Shown one piece after another: positions 7,171-12,525 of a DNA stretch of 12,525 bases. A program made the position numbers and the translations under genes. Each line of letters starts with the position of its first letter. Positions within the stretch are counted from its first letter, which is position 1. Below the pieces are notes generated by a model, which was not told where the DNA came from, did no database searches, and worked only from the letters and a program-made list of their open reading frames with translations. The DNA comes from Bacteroidales bacterium UBA1205 (GTDB lineage: Bacteria; Bacteroidota; Bacteroidia; Bacteroidales; WCHB1-69), in contig DBXT01000028.1 in NCBI GenBank assembly GCA_002309615.1, positions 1-12,525 of the forward strand, read 5' to 3'.

Positions 7171-7172
7171 TA

Positions 7173-7205
7173 CAAAAGTACAATTTTTATGCTTTGGAAT
7201 GCAAT
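7173..7205 (-). promoter_or_regulatory. Promoter of the mlaE-mlaF-cvpA operon
   Basis: Read on the minus strand, TACTTTTG (7173-7180) matches TAnnTTTG, and ATTG (7202-7205) lies 21 nt upstream of it. This is the consensus Bacteroidota TTTG-N19-21-TAnnTTTG arrangement and the best two-part match in the window. Transcription would start near 7166, giving an mlaE leader of about 100 nt. Confidence 0.65.
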
Positions 7206-7248
7206 ATTTTCACAAAAAAAAAGTTATTCCATATAGAAATATAGTAAA

Positions 7249-7455
7249 ATGAAGAGCTTGAAACAATATTCGCATTGTATTGCGTTGATAACATGTCTGT
7301 TGCTGTTTATGCTATCGTGTGCAAGCCGGCAATATGCCCCAAAATCGCCTCGCAGAACGCATCGTTGCGGGGATTGTCCGCGATTTACACAAACAGAAAA
7401 TAACATATCCGAAACGGATGGTGTAATGATTTGTGATATCAGTAATTATGAATGA
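7249..7455 (+). CDS. Small predicted lipoprotein with a CxxC motif
   Basis: A 68-residue protein with a clear export signal: positively charged MKSLKQ, then a hydrophobic core (IALITCLLLFML), then a lipobox-like MLSC with C24 as the likely lipidated cysteine. The mature part would be only 45 residues, basic (RQYAPKSPRRTHR), followed by C40-G-D-C43-PRF and a polar tail with C62. It would be attached to the outer or inner membrane facing the periplasm. Bacteroidota encode many small lipoproteins of this kind with unknown roles. The ATG at 7249 is the only one giving a signal peptide. It is divergent from mlaE and lies 155 nt before manC; no precise promoter box precedes it (a TA-N3-TTTG at 7188-7196 is one base too long). 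It could be spurious, but the signal peptide argues for a real gene. Confidence 0.62.
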   Translation: MKSLKQYSHCIALITCLLLFMLSCASRQYAPKSPRRTHRCGDCPRFTQTENNISETDGVMICDISNYE

Positions 7456-7524
7456 TGATAAGGTGCGTATTCTGGTATCAGCCATTGCATTGGATGCAGG
7501 TATGAATATATGAGGGAAAAGTGT

Positions 7525-7532
7525 TACCTTTG
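7525..7532 (+). promoter_or_regulatory. -7 promoter box for manC-sufB
   Basis: TACCTTTG matches TAnnTTTG and lies 78 nt before the manC start. The transcript would cover manC and, since the genes are 11 nt apart, sufB. No clear TTG -33 box is visible. Confidence 0.65.
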
Positions 7533-7610
7533 CAAGATGTGACAAATGCAAGAATAAATCAAATATTCGGCACGATATAAAATAAAGAGTAAAATAGAAA
7601 AAATAATAAT

Positions 7611-8702
7611 ATGAGTAATAACTATTGTGTTATAATGGCAGGTGGCGTGGGAGCCCGTTTTTGGCCTTTGAGCCGTACCACCAATCCCAAACAATTTATA
7701 GATATATTAGGCGTAGGGAAATCATTAATACAACTCACCATTGAACGCTTCTCGCCGATATGTCCGCAGGAAAATATATATATTGTTACCAATGAAATAT
7801 ATTACGATTTGGTAAAAAGTCAATTGCCGTTTTTAACCGATGAACAAATTATTTTGGAGCCTATGCGTAGAAATACGGCTCCTTGTATAGCATATGCCAA
7901 TGCTAAAATCAAAAAACGCGACCCCGAAGCCAATATAGTGGTGGCTCCGTCCGATCATGTTATACTCAACAATAGCGCTTTTTTGGAACACATACAAGCT
8001 GCTATGAATTGCGCGGACAATAATCCGTGGCTGCTTACCCTCGGTATTAAACCCACCCGCCCCGATACAGGTTATGGTTATATTCAATATGATGAAAAAA
8101 TGACTTATGCTCCGGAGCAACGGATATCCAAAGTAAAATTGTTTACCGAAAAACCTCAATTGGAATTGGCCAAACAATTTTTGGAAAGCGGTGATTTTCT
8201 GTGGAATGCTGGCATTTTTGTGTGGAAATTGCCGGTGATAGAGCATGCATTTGAAATGTATTTGCCCGAAGTGCATGAATTGTTCAAACAGGCAATGCCC
8301 TATATAGGCACAGCCCGTGAAAAAGAGATAATTCATCAAGTGTATGAGCGATGTACTTCTATTTCCATTGACTATGGTGTTATGGAAAAAGCTTCCAATG
8401 TACATGTATTGGCTTCCGATTTCGGTTGGAGCGATTTAGGCACATGGGGCTCTTTGTTTGAACAATTAAAACATGATGAAAACAATAATGCCGTTCAATC
8501 GCCGGAAGATGTGTTTGTGTATAATTCCAACGATTGTATTATCAGCACCCCGAAAGGGAAAGTGGTGGTGGTGCAAGGCTTGCAAGATTACATAGTGTCG
8601 GAAAGCGGAAATACGCTTTTAATATGTAAAAAATCGGATGAACAGCAAATACGTCAATTTGTCAATGATGTACAATTGCAAAAGGGCGATAAATATATAT
8701 AA
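7611..8702 (+). CDS. manC: Mannose-1-phosphate guanylyltransferase
   Basis: A 363-residue nucleotidyltransferase that makes GDP-mannose from mannose-1-phosphate and GTP, supplying mannose, fucose and related sugars for surface polysaccharides and glycoproteins. The nucleotide-binding signature MAGGVGARFWPLSR starts at residue 9, followed by NPKQF. FTEKP at 178-182 and WNAGIFVW near 198-205 are the conserved sugar-binding motifs. The length corresponds to the short, single-domain form; the C-terminal phosphomannose isomerase domain of bifunctional ManC/AlgA is absent. The ATG at 7611 is preceded by an A-rich leader and a promoter box. sufB follows after 11 nt, an unexpected operon partner with no obvious metabolic link. 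Confidence 0.93.
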   Translation: MSNNYCVIMAGGVGARFWPLSRTTNPKQFIDILGVGKSLIQLTIERFSPICPQENIYIVTNEIYYDLVKSQLPFLTDEQIILEPMRRNTAPCIAYANAKIKKRDPEANIVVAPSDHVILNNSAFLEHIQAAMNCADNNPWLLTLGIKPTRPDTGYGYIQYDEKMTYAPEQRISKVKLFTEKPQLELAKQFLESGDFLWNAGIFVWKLPVIEHAFEMYLPEVHELFKQAMPYIGTAREKEIIHQVYERCTSISIDYGVMEKASNVHVLASDFGWSDLGTWGSLFEQLKHDENNNAVQSPEDVFVYNSNDCIISTPKGKVVVVQGLQDYIVSESGNTLLICKKSDEQQIRQFVNDVQLQKGDKYI

Positions 8703-8713
8703 ACATCAGGCAA

Positions 8714-10165
8714 ATGGCAAACAATAACGAAAACGAAATAATAAAAGGTATTGCCAATAAGGATTATGAATATGGTTTTACCTCCGATATAGATACCGAT
8801 TATTTTCCAAAAGGCATTAACGAGGATATAGTGCGTAAAATATCGCAATACAAAGAAGAACCGCAGTGGTTATTGGATTTTCGTCTGTCGGCATTTCGTC
8901 ATTGGCAAACCATGCAGGAGCCCCATTGGGGACATTTATCCTTTCCGAGCATAGATTACCAGAATATTATCTATTTTGCCGTTCCTAAAAAAAAGAAACA
9001 GCTCAAAGAACTCAATGAAGTGGACCCCGATGTGTTGGATATGTTCAACAAATTAGGCATATCGTTAGATGAACAAAAACGGCTTAGCAATGTGGCTGTT
9101 GATGCGGTATTGGATTCCACTTCGGTAAAAACCACTTTCCAAAATACTTTGGAAAAATATGGTATCATCTTTTGTTCGTTCGGTGAAGCCGTAAAACACT
9201 ATCCCGATTTGGTACGGCAATATTTAGGCAAGGTGGTGCCAGCTACCGATAATTTTTATGCCGCTTTGAATTCAGCAGTGTTTTCCGACGGCTCTTTTTG
9301 TTATATTCCCAAAGGAGTACGCTGTCCTATGGATTTATCCACCTATTTTCGTATCAATGCACAAAATACAGGTCAATTTGAACGTACGCTCATCATCGCT
9401 GACGAAGGTGCGTATGTGAGTTATATGGAAGGTTGTACAGCCCCACAACGTGATGAAAATCAATTGCATGCAGCAGTGGTGGAAATCTTTGCACACAAAA
9501 ATGCCGAAGTGAAATATTCCACTGTACAAAATTGGTATCCGGGCGATAAAGACGGAAAGGGAGGGGTGTATAATTTGGTTACCAAGCGTGGAATATGCGA
9601 TGGTGATAATTCAAAAATATCATGGACACAAGTGGAGACAGGCTCTGCCATCACATGGAAATATCCGGGATGCATACTTAAAGGCGATAATTCCGTAGGT
9701 GAATTCTATTCTGTAGCCGTCACCAACAATTATCAGCAAGCCGATACCGGCACAAAAATGATACACTTAGGTGCCAATACCCGTAGTACCATTATATCCA
9801 AAGGTATATCCGCAGGTAAAAGTCAAAACAGCTATAGAGGCATGGTGAAAATTGCCCCCAAAGCCGTTAATGCACGTAATTATTCTCAATGCGATTCTTT
9901 ACTTTTGGGCAATCGTTGCGGCGCCCATACTTTTCCTTTGATAGATTGTAAAAACAAAACAGCTATATTGGAGCATGAAGCTTCTACCTCCAAAATATCG
10001 GAAGAACAATTGTTTTATTGCCGCCAAAGAGGTATAGGAGAAGAGAGTGCTATAGGATTGATAGTAAACGGATATGCTAAAGATGTATTAAGTCGTTTGC
10101 CTATGGAGTTTGCGGTGGAAGCCCAAAAACTTTTATCCATTAGTATAGAAGGCTCTATAGGTTAA
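8714..10165 (+). CDS. sufB: Fe-S cluster assembly protein SufB
   Basis: A full-length 483-residue SufB, the scaffold subunit of the cytosolic SufBC2D complex that builds Fe-S clusters, including under oxidative stress. Conserved blocks are intact: PKGVRCPMDLSTYFRIN, the EGCTAPQRDENQLHAAVVE block, and NARNYSQCDSLLLG, in which C393 aligns with the essential E. coli Cys405. EHEASTSKI contains E422, aligning with E. coli Glu434. Beta-helix core and C-terminal helical region are both complete. The next gene is convergent, so no sufC, sufD or sufS follows; Suf genes are normally clustered, so the partners must lie elsewhere or be absent. It probably shares the manC promoter, being 11 nt behind that gene. 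The identity is certain; the isolation is the unusual feature. Confidence 0.96.
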   Translation: MANNNENEIIKGIANKDYEYGFTSDIDTDYFPKGINEDIVRKISQYKEEPQWLLDFRLSAFRHWQTMQEPHWGHLSFPSIDYQNIIYFAVPKKKKQLKELNEVDPDVLDMFNKLGISLDEQKRLSNVAVDAVLDSTSVKTTFQNTLEKYGIIFCSFGEAVKHYPDLVRQYLGKVVPATDNFYAALNSAVFSDGSFCYIPKGVRCPMDLSTYFRINAQNTGQFERTLIIADEGAYVSYMEGCTAPQRDENQLHAAVVEIFAHKNAEVKYSTVQNWYPGDKDGKGGVYNLVTKRGICDGDNSKISWTQVETGSAITWKYPGCILKGDNSVGEFYSVAVTNNYQQADTGTKMIHLGANTRSTIISKGISAGKSQNSYRGMVKIAPKAVNARNYSQCDSLLLGNRCGAHTFPLIDCKNKTAILEHEASTSKISEEQLFYCRQRGIGEESAIGLIVNGYAKDVLSRLPMEFAVEAQKLLSISIEGSIG

Positions 10166-10182
10166 AGGTCATATTGGTTTGT

Positions 10183-11202
10183 TTAATCAAAATCCTTGCT
10201 GTTTAAATCGGTAAAAAGAGATATTCTTTTAGCATAGTGTTGCCATACTATGCTTTTTTGATATATATTACCCACTCTGTGTGCAGGATGTGTTTTGCGT
10301 AGGGTTTTGTAATGTACTTTCATTTTTCTATAGGCCCTTCTGGCGGCAAACACCGCCTTAAAATCGCCCCAATGCCGTTGGCTTAAGAATAAACCTGCCG
10401 CTACCATGTCCAATATCAACCTACATGCCGAAACATAATAGAATTGCTTTTGCGGCAAGTTTTTATAAAGTAGCAACATATTGTTCCTAAAATTGAGAAA
10501 GGTTTTTCTGGAAGATTGTTTGGGTAAAGTTCCGCCTCCTACATGGTATACCACCGAAGAAGGATAATACATGATTTTTTCCCCTTTCAATTGTGCTCTC
10601 CAACAAAAATCTATTTCTTCCATGTGAGCGAAAAAAAGCGGATCCAACCCCCCTAATTGATGGTAGAGTTCACTTCGGACAAACATGCAAGCTCCGCTTG
10701 CCCAAAATATTTCGCGTATATCATCATATTGATGTAAATCGTTTTCTGTGTGTGAAAAAATGCGACCGCGACAAAAAGGATAGCCGAATTTGTCTATAAA
10801 TCCGCCGCCGGCACCGGCATATTCAAATTTTTGCCGTTCACAATAGGATAATAATTTAGGTTGGCAAATGCCTATCTCAGCGTGCGTATCCATGTATTCT
10901 ATGATGCCGTCAAGCCAATGGGGCGTTACCTCTATATCGGAATTGAGCAAACAATAATATTGTGCCTCTATCTGCTTTAGCGCTGTATTATAACCTTCGG
11001 CAAAACCATAGTTCTTTTCATTGACAACAGTCCGGATAGCAGGGTAGTGAGTGCTCAACCATTGCAATGAATTGTCTGTGGATGCATTGTCTGCGATAAT
11101 GATTTCAGCCCAATCGGGTGTGTGTTGCACCAGTTGGGGTAAAAATTGCTCCAATAAAGAGCGTCCGTTCCAATTTAAAATCACTATCGCTAACTTTTCC
11201 AT
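10183..11202 (-). CDS. Family 2 glycosyltransferase (WbbL/rhamnosyltransferase-like)
   Basis: A 339-residue GT-A fold glycosyltransferase. It opens with LAIVILNWNG, then ADNASTDNS (37-45) for nucleotide binding, NYGFAEGYN (64-72), and LNSDIEV (86-92) supplying the metal-binding N-S-D motif. HMEEIDFCWR at 193-202 matches the ED-x-D-x-CWR catalytic block of WbbL-like enzymes. Such enzymes add rhamnose or another sugar to polysaccharide, O-antigen or a glycan precursor at the cytoplasmic face of the membrane. The C-terminal part (about 240-339) is basic with an amphipathic stretch, suggesting membrane association. It stands alone, convergent with sufB across 17 nt, with its own promoter box. The donor and acceptor sugars cannot be predicted. 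manC nearby makes GDP-mannose, but no link is shown. Confidence 0.9.
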   Translation of the reverse strand: MEKLAIVILNWNGRSLLEQFLPQLVQHTPDWAEIIIADNASTDNSLQWLSTHYPAIRTVVNEKNYGFAEGYNTALKQIEAQYYCLLNSDIEVTPHWLDGIIEYMDTHAEIGICQPKLLSYCERQKFEYAGAGGGFIDKFGYPFCRGRIFSHTENDLHQYDDIREIFWASGACMFVRSELYHQLGGLDPLFFAHMEEIDFCWRAQLKGEKIMYYPSSVVYHVGGGTLPKQSSRKTFLNFRNNMLLLYKNLPQKQFYYVSACRLILDMVAAGLFLSQRHWGDFKAVFAARRAYRKMKVHYKTLRKTHPAHRVGNIYQKSIVWQHYAKRISLFTDLNSKDFD

Positions 11203-11218
11203 ACTGCAATATAAAATA

Positions 11219-11226
11219 CAAAGGTA
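11219..11226 (-). promoter_or_regulatory. -7 promoter box for the glycosyltransferase gene
   Basis: On the minus strand TACCTTTG matches TAnnTTTG, 16 nt before the glycosyltransferase start codon, giving a short leader. A TTG -33 box is not evident in the T/A-rich stretch upstream. Confidence 0.65.
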
Positions 11227-11342
11227 ACATTTTTTTTATTAGTGTCCGATAAAAATCCGGTGTATCTAAAGAGAGATAGATGCAACAAATCGTTTGATTG
11301 TGATAAATGCGGATATTAACGGTGTATCGGATGAATTGCAGG

Positions 11343-11378
11343 GCTTGCAGGGGCGAATAATTATTCGCCCCTGCAAGC
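11343..11378. repeat. Perfect 36-nt palindrome (REP-like)
   Basis: Positions 11343-11360 are exactly complementary to 11361-11378, an 18-bp uninterrupted palindrome with a GC-rich flank (GGGGCG/CGCCCC) and AATAATTATT centre. It is not followed by T residues, so it is not a standard terminator. The GGGCGAATAATTATTCGCCC core resembles repeated extragenic palindromes seen in many genomes. It sits in the 221-nt gap between divergent genes at the border of the GC-rich segment; the rest of that gap holds only the glycosyltransferase promoter and AT-rich sequence. Confidence 0.85.
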
Positions 11379-11423
11379 AATAAAACACACATCGCAACGT
11401 TTATTTTAATAAATCGGAATATT

Positions 11424-12095
11424 ATGACATTACAAGAAGCTATCGTTGCACGGCATTCGGTACGGCAGTATATAGATAAACCCATCGAGGCAAGCGTTGT
11501 TGAACGTCTCAACGAAGAGATTGCTGTCTGTAATCAAGAGGGTGATCTGCATATCCAGCTGATTATCAATGAACCGAAGGCCTTCAACGGCAGCAGTGCA
11601 TTCACCTATGGTAAGTTCAGTGGTGTGAGCAACTATCTCGCTATGGCGGGTCCTAAAGGGGCTGACGAGGCTATCGGCTACTACGGCGAGCGATTGGTAT
11701 TGCTGGCACAAACGCTGGGGCTCAACACTTGCTGGGTAGGACTAACCTTCAAGAAACAACCCGACCGATACACGATAGACAATGGTGACAAACTCCACTG
11801 CGTCATTGCCCTCGGTTACGGTGTCAACCAAGGGGTACAACATCCTATGCGACCTATGGAGAAATTTATCAAAGTAAAAGGGAGTATGCCCGATTGGTTC
11901 CGTAGAGGTATGGAAGCAGCCCTATTAGCACCCACGGCTGTAAATCAACAGAAATTTGAGATAGCACTCATAGACGAACATGCCGTCACAGCCCGCAACC
12001 GCTTCACATTGATAGGTTACGGAAAGGTGGATCTCGGTATCGTAAAGTACCACTTTGAAGTCGCCGCCGGCATGGAAAACTTCGTATGGAAATAA
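11424..12095 (+). CDS. Nitroreductase family FMN oxidoreductase
   Basis: A 223-residue protein of the nitroreductase superfamily, best fitting the putative TM1586-type nitroreductases. The N-terminal LQEAIVARHSVRQY (3-16) carries the phosphate-contacting R-x-S-x-R-x-Y motif for FMN. GYYGERLVLLAQTLGLNTCW (around 91-110) is the conserved core helix and strand, and LLAPTAVNQQKFE (about 171-183) is a second FMN-contacting block. Such enzymes reduce nitro compounds, quinones or flavins with NAD(P)H in the cytosol; the natural substrate is unknown. GC content is higher than upstream genes (hand counts of 45% and 52% in two 60-base lines), consistent with transfer. A flavodoxin follows after 83 nt, with its own promoter. 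The start at 11424 is the first plausible ATG, with no clear promoter box before it. Confidence 0.88.
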   Translation: MTLQEAIVARHSVRQYIDKPIEASVVERLNEEIAVCNQEGDLHIQLIINEPKAFNGSSAFTYGKFSGVSNYLAMAGPKGADEAIGYYGERLVLLAQTLGLNTCWVGLTFKKQPDRYTIDNGDKLHCVIALGYGVNQGVQHPMRPMEKFIKVKGSMPDWFRRGMEAALLAPTAVNQQKFEIALIDEHAVTARNRFTLIGYGKVDLGIVKYHFEVAAGMENFVWK

Positions 12096-12154
12096 GCGTC
12101 CTGCATCTCCGCTGCCGAAGAGGGTGTGGTAGAAGATTGTAAGAATATTTTTTA

Positions 12155-12162
12155 TACTTTTG
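12155..12162 (+). promoter_or_regulatory. -7 promoter box for the lipoprotein-flavodoxin gene
   Basis: TACTTTTG matches TAnnTTTG and ends 16 nt before the ATG at 12179. The flavodoxin can therefore be transcribed separately from the nitroreductase. A TTG at 12137-12139 is closer (15 nt) than the usual 19-21. Confidence 0.6.
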
Positions 12163-12178
12163 CAAAAAAAAATCATAT

Positions 12179-12525
12179 ATGAATAAAATTTTAACTTGCC
12201 TGATTGCTGGTTTAATAATGCTGACAGCATGTGCACAAAACAACAAAAAAAGTAACACTCAAAACAACAACGACATGAAAAAGACCTTGATCGTTTATTT
12301 CTCGGCCACCGGCAACACGAAGGCCGCCGCCGAAAAGCTCGCCCGCGAATTCAACGCCGACCTTTATGAAATCACGCCCGAAACACCCTACACCGCCGCC
12401 GACCTGAACTGGCGCGACAAGAACTCCCGCTCCACCGTGGAGATGAAGGACAAGAGTTCCCGACCCGCCATCAAGGGAGTTTGTGAAAACATCGCCCAAT
12501 ACGACACCGTGTGGATCGGCTTCCC
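12179..12525 (+). CDS. Lipoprotein-anchored flavodoxin, 3' end beyond the window
   Basis: The reading frame is open from ATG 12179 to the window edge (115 codons plus two bases). Residues 1-17 form a signal peptide ending in LTAC, with C18 as the predicted lipidated cysteine. An Asn/Lys-rich linker follows (about 19-32). From residue 33 (MKKTLIVYFSATGNTK) a flavodoxin fold begins; SATGNT (42-47) is the FMN phosphate-binding loop, and TVWIGFP is the next core strand. The predicted product is an exported, membrane-tethered electron carrier rather than a normal cytosolic flavodoxin. An internal ATG at 12275 (residue 33) could give a cytosolic form. The leader is AT-rich (20 G/C in the 60 bases from 12181) while the domain is GC-rich (41 in the 60 bases from 12301), suggesting mosaic origin. 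Confidence 0.85.
   Translation, partial: MNKILTCLIAGLIMLTACAQNNKKSNTQNNNDMKKTLIVYFSATGNTKAAAEKLAREFNADLYEITPETPYTAADLNWRDKNSRSTVEMKDKSSRPAIKGVCENIAQYDTVWIGF

Noticed and set aside
7833..8405. Minus-strand open frame of 190 codons inside manC
   Set aside because: It is antisense to a clearly identified enzyme. The translation is rich in His, Phe and Ile, as expected from the opposite strand, with no domain.
10144..10159. TATAGA/TCTATA hairpin at the end of sufB as a terminator
   Set aside because: The stem is short and AT-rich, lies inside the coding region and is not followed by a T run.
12212..12499. Gly/Val-rich minus-strand open frame opposite the flavodoxin
   Set aside because: A by-product of the GC-rich flavodoxin codons; the plus-strand frame has signal peptide, lipobox and FMN loop.
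1..12525. CRISPR array, tandem repeats, transposase, phage or defence genes
   Set aside because: No regularly spaced repeats or matching protein motifs were seen on either strand.

Overview
This 12.5 kb window is chromosomal DNA of a Bacteroidota bacterium, most likely an anaerobic or micro-aerobic member of the Bacteroidales. Four things point there: AT-rich coding sequence with long A/T-rich leaders and few Shine-Dalgarno sites; repeated Bacteroidota-type -7 promoter boxes (TAnnTTTG) just upstream of genes; LpxH, MlaE/MlaF-like and CvpA proteins of a diderm cell; and an oxygen/NO-scavenging flavodiiron protein paired with a flavin reductase-rubredoxin fusion, as in strict anaerobes. I cannot name a species.

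Layout. A rho-independent terminator of an upstream gene (1-27) precedes a plus-strand run: lpxH (lipid A synthesis), an FprA-type flavodiiron protein, its probable electron donor (flavin reductase-rubredoxin), and an unrecognised 225-residue protein. Next are a single tRNA-Glu(TTC) with its own promoter and terminator, and a phospholipid-type acyltransferase with a membrane-embedded C-terminus. That gene ends on overlapping stop codons against a minus-strand operon encoding an MlaE-like permease, an MlaF-like ATPase and a CvpA-family membrane protein. A divergent promoter region separates this operon from a small Cys-containing lipoprotein gene, then manC (mannose-1-phosphate guanylyltransferase) and sufB (Fe-S cluster scaffold) on the plus strand. 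A family 2 glycosyltransferase lies on the minus strand.

The last 1.3 kb differs. After an intergenic region with a perfect 36-nt palindrome come a nitroreductase-family gene and a flavodoxin cut by the window edge. Their GC content is clearly higher (hand counts of 45-68% per 60-base line, against roughly 32-40% in most lines before). The flavodoxin begins with an AT-rich lipoprotein signal peptide and linker joined to a GC-rich flavodoxin domain. This end looks acquired.

Functionally, much of the window concerns the envelope (LpxH, acyltransferase, MlaEF, CvpA, ManC, glycosyltransferase, lipoproteins). The rest is redox and oxygen-stress biology (FprA, flavin reductase-rubredoxin, SufB, nitroreductase, flavodoxin). 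I found no CRISPR array, transposase, integrase or phage gene. The candidates most worth following are the lipoprotein-anchored flavodoxin beside a nitroreductase, the orphan sufB, and the uncharacterised proteins at 2838-3515 and 7249-7455.
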